A stretch of 8,463 bases of DNA, taken from assembly GCA_011525095.1 (NCBI GenBank), contig WTIV01000113.1, positions 1-8,463 of the forward strand, read 5' to 3'. The notes beneath the pieces are model-generated. The model saw nothing but the letters and a program-made list of their open reading frames with translations. It ran no database searches and was not told where the DNA came from. Both the position numbers and the translations under genes were made by a program. Below are positions 1-6,179 of this stretch, one piece after another. Origin of the DNA: Methanobacteriota archaeon. GTDB taxonomy: Archaea; Thermoplasmatota; Poseidoniia; Poseidoniales; Poseidoniaceae. Position 1 is the stretch's first letter; each line of letters opens with the position of its first letter.

Positions 1-11
1 GCTTAGATCGG

Positions 12-425
12 ATGCTAAGACCGCCTTGTCTCGATGTTGGTGCGGGAGCAATAATTCAGGATGGTAAGTTCTTGGCGGCTAGAAGAGCCCAATCAGAGAA
101 GCATGCGGGTTGGTGGGAATTTCCCGGTGGGAAGTTTGAAGATGGTGAAGATGCTTCTATGTGTTTGATTAGAGAAATCAAAGAGGAATTAGAACTCGAT
201 GTTACAACAGGTGAAATGATTGGCAAATGGATTTTTGACCACGGTGATGTTGTTGTTCGACTTCATGTGATGGAGTGTTTCATTTCTAATGGGGAGATGA
301 AATTACACGTTCACGACAAAACACAATGGTGCGATGGTCCTGATGAAGTCGAATGGCTTGGACCTGACAGGGATATAGCCGAAGCCATCAGTGCCAGGTT
401 GAAGCATCACCATCGCTTAGCATAG
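12..425 (+). CDS. MutT-like Nudix hydrolase
   Basis: A 137-residue Nudix pyrophosphohydrolase of the MutT/CTP-pyrophosphohydrolase type, expected to hydrolyse damaged or surplus (d)NTPs to the monophosphate in the cytoplasm. The Nudix box lies at residues 40-62 (G40, E46, R54-E55, E58-E59) behind the MutT-typical WWEFPGGK at 34-41, which follows an LAARR strand at 21-25. The usual Gly near the end of the box (REUxEExGU) is Glu61 here, while the metal-binding glutamates are intact. The C-terminal part (HDKTQW at 101-106, EWLGPDRDI at 114-122) resembles the MutT substrate-binding tail. Length is normal for the family. The first ATG fits the usual start just before the first strand, but the frame is open to the window edge, so a longer form cannot be excluded. 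The 3' end overlaps the convergent UPF0201 gene by 38 bp. The family is sure; the substrate is not determined by sequence. Confidence 0.9.
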   Translation: MLRPPCLDVGAGAIIQDGKFLAARRAQSEKHAGWWEFPGGKFEDGEDASMCLIREIKEELELDVTTGEMIGKWIFDHGDVVVRLHVMECFISNGEMKLHVHDKTQWCDGPDEVEWLGPDRDIAEAISARLKHHHRLA

Positions 426-894
426 AAAACTCATCACCAATTCTTCTGGGTATGTTTTCACGGCCGCTATGCCAAGTAGCAGCTTCAAGCCAATCTCCCA
501 AATTATCTCCTTCGATTTCTATTGTAATTAGGCCGCCTAGTGGGTTTTCTCCTGGAAGTGGAAAAGCAACTTTTCCAGCCATTGCAGCCTGCCTCGAAAT
601 GTGAAATACGGTTCCATTCTCGTCTAGATTTGCAGACATATAATCTAGGGCTGTGTCAAGAATGAACTGATTGTGAATAACCTCTAGGAACGTTTGCATG
701 CTAACATTATCCGATGCCAGAATGTCATCTTGTTCGCTAGGAAATTTTGGGTTTTCAGGCAAACCGCACGTGAAATCAGGAAACAATTTCAATATTGCAT
801 CGTAAACTAGGCCCGGGTCGTCTGCACCAAGTAGCCTAGACGACACTACGACTGTGTAGCCCTCGTCAATAGCGGTTAGTTTCAGCCTCGGCAT
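388..894 (-). CDS. UPF0201 family protein (RNA-binding-fold, archaeal)
   Basis: A 168-residue member of the archaeal UPF0201 / RNA_binding (PF01877) family, whose known structures have a ribosomal-L5-like fold. Its molecular role is not established, although RNA binding is predicted for the family. Recognisable parts are the N-terminal strand and helix (residues 13-40, with DDPGLVYDAILKLFPD at 25-40), the helix with FILDTALDYM (77-86), and the best conserved stretch FHISRQAAMAGKVAF (97-111) followed by PLG and a beta strand ending at GDWLEAATW (133-141). About 27 residues after this core are not family-typical and are partly encoded in the 38 bp overlapping the convergent Nudix gene. The tail may therefore result from loss of an earlier stop. 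The ATG at 894 is the only start that keeps the first conserved strand. The gene is divergent from the glycosyltransferase across an AT-rich gap. Confidence 0.85.
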   Translation of the reverse strand: MPRLKLTAIDEGYTVVVSSRLLGADDPGLVYDAILKLFPDFTCGLPENPKFPSEQDDILASDNVSMQTFLEVIHNQFILDTALDYMSANLDENGTVFHISRQAAMAGKVAFPLPGENPLGGLITIEIEGDNLGDWLEAATWHSGRENIPRRIGDEFSMLSDGDASTWH

Positions 895-922
895 GTAACC
901 CCCCAGAACTACTTACTCAATG

Positions 923-932
923 AATTTATTAT
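923..932. promoter_or_regulatory. Candidate shared TATA-like element of divergent promoters
   Basis: AATTTATTAT is the most AT-rich stretch between the divergent UPF0201 and glycosyltransferase genes. Archaeal TATA boxes sit about 26 bases before the transcription start. Rightward, that places the start near 951-957, leaving a short leader before an ATG at 970. Leftward, read as AATAAATT, it places the start close to 900, just ahead of the UPF0201 ATG at 894. The position is seen in the sequence; promoter activity is inferred. Confidence 0.35.
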
Positions 933-969
933 GCTAACATTGACAACTAGATGTCAAACAGGAATGTCC

Positions 970-1938
970 ATGCAGGTACGGGTATGCGCGGTTATACCCG
1001 TTCTAAATGAAGAGAAGTTCATCAAACGATGTATCGATAGTCTCCTAGCACAAACTTTCCCAGTCAGGATTATGGTACTCGATGGTGGTTCAACCGATTC
1101 AACACTTGACATTCTTGATAGTTATGGGGATTCTATTAGTGTAATAGGTAATCCCGGAAAGCGTGTTCCCAATGCAAGGAATTTAGCGTTACAGCACCTG
1201 GGTGAAGACATTACACATTGCCTTGAGATTATTGGCCATTCATGGATAGATAGAGACCATGTCGAGAAGAGGGTGAATGACCTAATTGATTTAGAGTCAA
1301 CCTTGGGGATAAAAGTTGGAGCGATTGGCTGTTTAACAGAATCTGCAGATTCTGATGATCATGTTTCTTCGTGGATTGAAGGTGCTCTTAGGTCTCCGAT
1401 CGGTTCTGGTGGTGGCCAATTCCAAAGGTTTGAAGGACGTCATCAAACAAAGGTACCAGCATTCTGTTTGCACAATGTCGAAGCGCTGAAATCGGTAGAT
1501 GGATGGGATGAGAGGTTCATAACAAGTCAGGATAGTGACCTGTCGATGAGACTTATTTCAGCGGGATGGCAACTATGGCGCTCGGATGTTTCCTGTGTTT
1601 ACATGCACAAACGTTCCTCTCTCAAGAATTGGTGGAAAATGTGCCACAGGTATGGTTTCTGGCGGACAAAGGTTGTACTCAAACACCCAAAAAGAATGGA
1701 TGCAAGAGAATTGTTACCTCTCTTCGGCCTCGTTCTCATATTCGTTTTACCTGAGTGGTGGTATGCACCTGTTGCTTACCTACTCGCACTGGTAATTTCA
1801 GGAGTAATATACTCTAAGTCTCGCCTTTCATGCTTTGTTGGTATACCAATCTGCTTGGTAATGCTTCACACTGCATTTACAGTTGGTATGTTTGATGGTT
1901 TGATTAGAAGCGGTAAGGCACCAACTGACCGTACATGA
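970..1938 (+). CDS. ExoA-like family 2 glycosyltransferase with C-terminal membrane helices
   Basis: A 322-residue GT-A fold glycosyltransferase of family 2, closest in pattern to the succinoglycan ExoA-like group. It probably adds sugars to a lipid-linked glycan at the cytoplasmic membrane face. The order of motifs is: IPVLNEE near the N terminus, DGGSTDST (38-45), SPIGSGGG (142-149), GWDERF (178-183), QDSDLSMRL (187-195), and RSSL (215-218) with YGFWR (228-232). The end is hydrophobic, with about three helices at 248-263, 266-281 and 289-307. Oddly, the position aligning with the metal-binding Asp of the family's D-x-H motif is Ile88 (IGH, residues 88-90), and the usual ED pair is Q187-D188, so activity may be altered. 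I prefer the ATG at 970 because AGGA at 960-963 lies six bases ahead and the first strand begins at once. ATGs at 964 and 931 are in frame alternatives. The zinc-ribbon gene follows after 41 bp. Confidence 0.85.
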   Translation: MQVRVCAVIPVLNEEKFIKRCIDSLLAQTFPVRIMVLDGGSTDSTLDILDSYGDSISVIGNPGKRVPNARNLALQHLGEDITHCLEIIGHSWIDRDHVEKRVNDLIDLESTLGIKVGAIGCLTESADSDDHVSSWIEGALRSPIGSGGGQFQRFEGRHQTKVPAFCLHNVEALKSVDGWDERFITSQDSDLSMRLISAGWQLWRSDVSCVYMHKRSSLKNWWKMCHRYGFWRTKVVLKHPKRMDARELLPLFGLVLIFVLPEWWYAPVAYLLALVISGVIYSKSRLSCFVGIPICLVMLHTAFTVGMFDGLIRSGKAPTDRT

Positions 1939-1966
1939 TACACAAACTTTCATTGATGAAACGGAT

Positions 1967-1973
1967 AAGGAGA
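1967..1973 (+). promoter_or_regulatory. Ribosome binding site of the zinc-ribbon gene
   Basis: AAGGAGA matches the archaeal anti-Shine-Dalgarno sequence over AAGGAG. The GGAG core ends seven bases before the ATG at 1980, the usual spacing, and fixes that start. Confidence 0.65.
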
Positions 1974-1979
1974 GATTAG

Positions 1980-2897
1980 ATGGCGAGACAGGTTACTTCC
2001 TTGGTGATGTTATTCACACCTGTAATCGTGCTAAACGCATTGAGGTTTATCGTAGATCCTCTCGGAGATATGATGGAAGTATCTACCAACCTAGATATCG
2101 GGTTAAACATAGGGGCGTTTGGAGTAGGGTACCTTCTATACAGAAGGACCAGAGTTGTTCGAGACCATGAATGGCAGAGGAATCGTGCTGTCAAATCTGT
2201 GGGAGGTCACTTCAAAGCAGAGGAAAGTGGTGTTTGGGAAAAAGACGTCGTTATGGATACCAACCTTTCAATGGAGGCAGAGGCTAATCTCAAAGGTAAA
2301 GTTGGTTCAGCAGTAGGTTCCTATTCTACTAACTCAGAGACAGAAGTCAATACCGAAGTTCAGGTTGAAATGCTGGTTGACGCTGAACACGTTAGGCGAG
2401 CTCAGGCACGTGTCTCAGGGGATGAACAATTTGGAGAGAGCGGAGTAAATTCTACGGTTGGTTCAGTGAGAAAACCTTCGCCCATGGATTCATTCTTGGA
2501 TTGGATTGCATCACTAAGAGGTAGAGATCGAAAAGCCGAAAGGGATGCAACAAAGCGGGCCAAGTTACAGGCAAGGAGTGATCAATCACCTGTGATAGCT
2601 CAACGGCCTATTGCTCCAATTCAACCAATCGAGTCTGAGGAGAAGAAACCGGTGCCAATGGAAATGATTTCTATGACAGAATATGGTGCAGAATCAGTGA
2701 CTATCGATGAGGAAACGAATCAGGTTAGTGCCCCTGTTCAAAGAGGAGTTTCAATTGAGGAGATGGCTTATGGCGTTTCTTCAACAAAACCCAATGATCC
2801 AAACACTGGGTTTGCTCCAAAGCCTACCTGCAGAGTTTGCAATGCTCCAAACTCTGTTGGCGAGCGATTTTGCATGAACTGTGGAAGTGAATTGTAG
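1980..2897 (+). CDS. Membrane-anchored zinc-ribbon protein of unknown function
   Basis: I do not recognise this 305-residue protein as a named family. Two hydrophobic stretches at about residues 7-24 and 38-54 look like a membrane hairpin. They are followed by a very basic segment (RRTRVVRDHEWQRNR, 55-69), which by the positive-inside rule puts the rest in the cytoplasm. Residues 75-150 are a polar, strand-like region rich in Glu, Val, Asn and Gly. Residues 165-280 are low complexity and probably disordered, charged at 180-200 and Pro/Glu-rich at 204-228. The C terminus is a compact zinc ribbon with C284-x2-C287 and C298-x2-C301, ending in CGSEL, a common adaptor-type ribbon. A strong ribosome binding site supports the start. 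The gene lies 41 bp after the glycosyltransferase and 52 bp before dnaJ on the same strand, so co-transcription is likely, but this does not reveal its function. Confidence 0.8.
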   Translation: MARQVTSLVMLFTPVIVLNALRFIVDPLGDMMEVSTNLDIGLNIGAFGVGYLLYRRTRVVRDHEWQRNRAVKSVGGHFKAEESGVWEKDVVMDTNLSMEAEANLKGKVGSAVGSYSTNSETEVNTEVQVEMLVDAEHVRRAQARVSGDEQFGESGVNSTVGSVRKPSPMDSFLDWIASLRGRDRKAERDATKRAKLQARSDQSPVIAQRPIAPIQPIESEEKKPVPMEMISMTEYGAESVTIDEETNQVSAPVQRGVSIEEMAYGVSSTKPNDPNTGFAPKPTCRVCNAPNSVGERFCMNCGSEL

Positions 2898-2938
2898 CGT
2901 TGGAATGAAGAACCCCTGCCCTACCAGATATATTGTAC

Positions 2939-2946
2939 GAGGTGAT
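2939..2946 (+). promoter_or_regulatory. Ribosome binding site of dnaJ
   Basis: GAGGTGAT is an uninterrupted eight-base complement to the conserved 16S rRNA 3' end. Its GAGG core lies seven bases before the ATG at 2950. This decides the dnaJ start: an in-frame ATG at 2881 lies inside the preceding gene and would add 23 residues that are foreign to DnaJ. Confidence 0.75.
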
Positions 2947-2949
2947 ATA

Positions 2950-4074
2950 ATGTCAGAGAAGCGAGACTACTACGAGGTTCTCGGAGTCACCAAGGATGCA
3001 GACGATAAGGATCTAAAAAAGGCATTTAGGTCACTGGCTAGAAAGTATCATCCCGACAAAAACGATGCTCCTGATGCAGATGAAAAGTTCAAAGAAATTC
3101 AAGAGGCATACGCTGTTCTCTCAGATTCTGAAAAACGTAGAAATTACGACCGATTCGGCCATAATTCACCCGGTGGCTCTCCGTTTGGTCCCGGAGGATT
3201 CCAAGGATTCAATATCAATCTTGATGACATATTGGGTGGTGATTTCTTTTCCAATATTTTTGGAGGTGGCCGTAGGAGGTCAGCACAAAGCCAAGGCAAC
3301 GATATATTGGTTCGGCACGAGATTTCATTAGAATCAGTCCTTGAAGGTGGAAAGGACGAGATAGAAATCGATTTGCCTACAATTTGCTCGGACTGTGAGG
3401 GTACAGGAGCAAAGGGTGGTGTCACATCTCAGTGTTCAGAATGTAATGGTTCGGGACAGGTTAGAATCCGGCAACAGATTGGACCGTTCGTTCAAGATTC
3501 AGTCCGTAGTTGTCCAAATTGTAATGGTTCAGGTAGAACATTCAAAGATAGATGTAAGCCATGTTCAGGTGGTGGAACTCAAAGTGAATCTCAGGTTCTA
3601 CGATTCAATATTCCCCTTGGTGCCCAAGATGGGACTCGCTTACGAATGCGTGGAAAAGGACAACCTGCTCCATTTGGACGTGGTATCCCAGGTGATTTAT
3701 TCATAGAACTGATTATTGAGGAACACCCATGGTTTGAAAGGAATGGGATGGACTTGATAATGTCGCTACCTCTTGGATTCAGTGACCTTGCCTTGGGTAC
3801 GACTGTTAAACTTTCACATATCGATGGCAAGGATTTGCTAATCAAAGTCCCTGCAGGAACAAATTCTGGGGATACGATCACAATTAATTCGAGAGGAGTT
3901 CCGTCTAGCCGAGGGATTGGAAGAGGAGACGTTGTTGTATTGTGCAAACTCCACATGCCGAAAAAATTCGGCAAAGCAACAAAAAAATCTCTAGAACAAC
4001 TACGTGATAACTTATCTGGGACAAAAGATGTAGTTGACAGAATAATGGACGATGCATCAGAAAGAAGAGGATAG
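2950..4074 (+). CDS. dnaJ: Chaperone protein DnaJ (type I Hsp40)
   Basis: A 374-residue, complete type I (class A) DnaJ, the co-chaperone that delivers unfolded clients to DnaK and stimulates its ATPase. Domains in order: J domain at about 5-70 with the essential HPD at 34-36; Gly/Phe-rich linker at about 74-107; and a zinc-binding region with four CxxCxGxG repeats starting at C146, C162, C188 and C202, all cysteines present. The two C-terminal client-binding beta domains follow, then the dimerisation end. Length is typical of bacterial DnaJ. In archaea the DnaK system is generally taken to be acquired from bacteria, which suits this close bacterial resemblance. No dnaK or grpE is in the window, so the gene is detached from its usual partners here. 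It follows the zinc-ribbon gene by 52 bp and its stop codon directly abuts that of the convergent membrane-protein gene. Confidence 0.97.
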   Translation: MSEKRDYYEVLGVTKDADDKDLKKAFRSLARKYHPDKNDAPDADEKFKEIQEAYAVLSDSEKRRNYDRFGHNSPGGSPFGPGGFQGFNINLDDILGGDFFSNIFGGGRRRSAQSQGNDILVRHEISLESVLEGGKDEIEIDLPTICSDCEGTGAKGGVTSQCSECNGSGQVRIRQQIGPFVQDSVRSCPNCNGSGRTFKDRCKPCSGGGTQSESQVLRFNIPLGAQDGTRLRMRGKGQPAPFGRGIPGDLFIELIIEEHPWFERNGMDLIMSLPLGFSDLALGTTVKLSHIDGKDLLIKVPAGTNSGDTITINSRGVPSSRGIGRGDVVVLCKLHMPKKFGKATKKSLEQLRDNLSGTKDVVDRIMDDASERRG

Positions 4075-4091
4075 TCATTCCTCGGATTCTT
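4062..4091. terminator. Imperfect inverted repeat spanning two convergent stop codons
   Basis: AAGAAGAGGA (4062-4071) can pair with TCCTC (4079-4083) plus TTCTT (4087-4091), giving ten pairs with a three-base bulge (GGA, 4084-4086). The seven-base loop contains both stop codons, TAG of dnaJ and TGA of the opposite gene. It could act as a bidirectional transcript-end or stabilising structure. Archaea terminate mainly at U-tracts, and there is no strong T-run here, so the role is speculative. Confidence 0.25.
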
Positions 4092-6114
4092 CTAAGTTGC
4101 GATATATCGTATTTGCAGGCTTAGCCGCAATTGGTTCACCATTAACCATTCCAGATAGATATACGTCCAGCGACTTTGCATTGCCGGATAAATCGACGCG
4201 AATGAATACACGAGCATTGGTGTAAATGGTATCCAAGAAAACCTCATTTGCTCTTGAAAGTAATTTTGGCTCTACACTGCTAACAGTCCAGTCTGTGCCC
4301 TCATTTGCCTCGAATTTTAGAGCAGCAACACTCCACTCGTAATCTTGAGGTGTAAGTCCAATTAGAATTGGCCATGAACCCGAATCTGAGATCCTTTCAT
4401 CTAGCGTCCAAACTGCCATGTCAATGCCATTGGTGTAATGTCTAGTCTCTGGCTTCCCCCAGACTTCTAATGCTTCTTCCCATTCTAGGGAAGATACGGA
4501 CTTCAGTGCTCTAGAAAGGTCTGTAGGAGAGAATTCTCCTTCATCCAATTTATCGCTTAACCATTGCAATCGGTTTTTCTTTCTTGCAAATTCTTCAGCG
4601 AATTTTTTGTTATTGTTTACATTAATATAGAAAATTATGAATGGTAAAATCAGAAGTAAACCAATCAGCCAGTAGAACACGTCTGCTGCTTCTTTCACAG
4701 CATTTGATGCTGGGAACCATGGTTCTTCTCCCTCTTCGAGAACTGCGGTGTTAATGCGTATTGTCCAATCCAATGATTCTGCATTTTCATCTAGTGCAGA
4801 ACTACCGTTTTGGTGGAGAATTTTCACGAAATGAGTACCCAATCCTACATCGAGGGTAATCCTAATCTTGTCCATTGAATATGTTGCTGATACTTGATCC
4901 AAAACATCCCAGGTGTTTTGATCCATGTTCAATATCAAAACTTGCAGTTCGTAAACATCTCCTTCAACAGTCACATCGACCAGATGTACTGACTCATTCC
5001 AACCGGTTGTTTCTATTCTTAGTACGTCTTGATAATCATCCATAAAGAGTGTTATTTCTCCATCAAATGGAGTGCCATCCATTGGAATTAATGGATAGGA
5101 TGAGTTGTCGCTCATTGCTGAAAGTGGTTTAAATCCAGGTGCATCTCCTTGCCATCCTGCATCAAAGTGTGTCCTATGGTTAAGAGTGGCTACCCATTCA
5201 CAATCGCAATCCCACCACAGTTCTATTCCGATGATACTGTCCACTCCAGCAATTACACCGGTTGAGGATATGTTATTCCACTCAGAAAAAATTGTCTCAG
5301 TGAATGCGTAGCGGTATTTGAGTCCTAAATTTACACCGTTGGTAATGTCTTCAGATGAAGTTACTAGAATCGATTCATCTTCACCTAATCCAAATTGATA
5401 AGATACATTTCCTACTCCTGATATTTCGCCTAGACCGGTCAAGAGGTCATTTCCTCCGGTAGTGAAAATCTCTAGGCTTGTCATCCATAGTGTTCCCTGA
5501 TGCGGACTGGAAACGGTGAAGAGGATTCTTCCATCCTCTGTAGCTGGAATTAACATTTGGTTTGTTTCTGAGATTGATGTGTTTAGTGCAATCAATATCT
5601 CACTATTCAATTTAGTTTCACTAATTTCGTTTTGGAAATGAACCTCAATTTCGATTGCAGAGGATGCTGCATTCAGCATCAAAGAAATTAGTTGACCCTT
5701 AGACACATCAACTCCGAAGATGTCATCGTCGCCATCGCTTACGTTACCAGATACTAGGTACTTGTCGCATGAACCACTTTGGTAATCTGATTGACTGCAT
5801 ACCTGTGTATTGAGTGTCTCGAATGAATCCGCTGGCGCAGGCCTCATGTTTGGCAGATCGCCATTTACAGGAATCACGAATTGGCATTGGTTTTGCTCTT
5901 CAAATGAAACAGTATGGTTACCTTCTTCGATTGTAGTTGTGAATTCACTGCCGTTTCCGACTAAATTGCCGTCTTCGGTTGTGATATTAGCCCAAGAGTT
6001 TTCACAATCGAACCAAACATCACCATCGCTGGTGTTGTACACATAGGATTGGCCAGCAGTCACTGCAGGCATGACTAGAATCATGCTGACTAGCCACCAT
6101 GTGACTCTTCCCAT
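4075..6114 (-). CDS. Predicted type I membrane protein with large ectodomain
   Basis: I cannot name a family for this 679-residue protein. From the chosen ATG at 6114 it opens with a clear signal peptide: Arg3, a hydrophobic core (TWWLVSMILVMPAV), and a VTA-G cleavage site after about residue 20. The ectodomain (about 21-478) looks mostly beta, with six cysteines (C37, C77, C106, C116, C303, C305) and about ten N-x-S/T sequons, so disulfides and N-glycosylation are likely. Residues about 123-218 loosely resemble a pre-peptidase C-terminal (PPC-like) beta domain. One transmembrane helix lies at about 480-499, followed by NNNKK and a Cys-free cytoplasmic part of about 180 residues with a charged helix, a Trp-rich segment (EWEEALEVWGKP) and an acidic end. 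An upstream in-frame ATG at 6162 or 6225 would bury the signal peptide and overlap arcS. It could be a surface sensor or an S-layer-associated protein; neither is proven. Confidence 0.8.
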   Translation of the reverse strand: MGRVTWWLVSMILVMPAVTAGQSYVYNTSDGDVWFDCENSWANITTEDGNLVGNGSEFTTTIEEGNHTVSFEEQNQCQFVIPVNGDLPNMRPAPADSFETLNTQVCSQSDYQSGSCDKYLVSGNVSDGDDDIFGVDVSKGQLISLMLNAASSAIEIEVHFQNEISETKLNSEILIALNTSISETNQMLIPATEDGRILFTVSSPHQGTLWMTSLEIFTTGGNDLLTGLGEISGVGNVSYQFGLGEDESILVTSSEDITNGVNLGLKYRYAFTETIFSEWNNISSTGVIAGVDSIIGIELWWDCDCEWVATLNHRTHFDAGWQGDAPGFKPLSAMSDNSSYPLIPMDGTPFDGEITLFMDDYQDVLRIETTGWNESVHLVDVTVEGDVYELQVLILNMDQNTWDVLDQVSATYSMDKIRITLDVGLGTHFVKILHQNGSSALDENAESLDWTIRINTAVLEEGEEPWFPASNAVKEAADVFYWLIGLLLILPFIIFYINVNNNKKFAEEFARKKNRLQWLSDKLDEGEFSPTDLSRALKSVSSLEWEEALEVWGKPETRHYTNGIDMAVWTLDERISDSGSWPILIGLTPQDYEWSVAALKFEANEGTDWTVSSVEPKLLSRANEVFLDTIYTNARVFIRVDLSGNAKSLDVYLSGMVNGEPIAAKPANTIYRNLEESEE

Positions 6115-6179
6115 GATTGGGGCGGTAACCTCATCATCCTTCAAATCATTCAAGAATGGCATACTTGTGGAAAGCCATG

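Noticed and set aside
55..197. Glu replacing Gly61 in the Nudix box as a sign of inactivity
   Set aside because: The metal-binding glutamates and the RE pair are intact, and this Gly is not catalytic, so the enzyme is probably active.
1566..1795. Two short rightward open frames inside the glycosyltransferase gene
   Set aside because: They are alternative-frame reading of a clearly conserved gene and show no recognisable protein features.
2927..2934. GATATATT as a TATA box for dnaJ
   Set aside because: A start about 26 bases downstream would fall near or past the ATG at 2950 and would exclude the ribosome binding site at 2939-2946, so it does not fit as the dnaJ promoter.
2881..2949. In-frame extension of dnaJ from an ATG at 2881
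   Set aside because: It overlaps the zinc-ribbon gene, adds 23 residues unlike any DnaJ N terminus, and a strong ribosome binding site marks the ATG at 2950.
3381..3570. Repeated TGTAATGGTTC-type segments
   Set aside because: They are codons of the four CxxCxGxG zinc-binding repeats of DnaJ, not a DNA repeat element.
3591..3974. Leftward open frame of 127 codons opposite dnaJ
   Set aside because: It lies fully antisense to the conserved C-terminal domains of DnaJ, with no start signal or family likeness.
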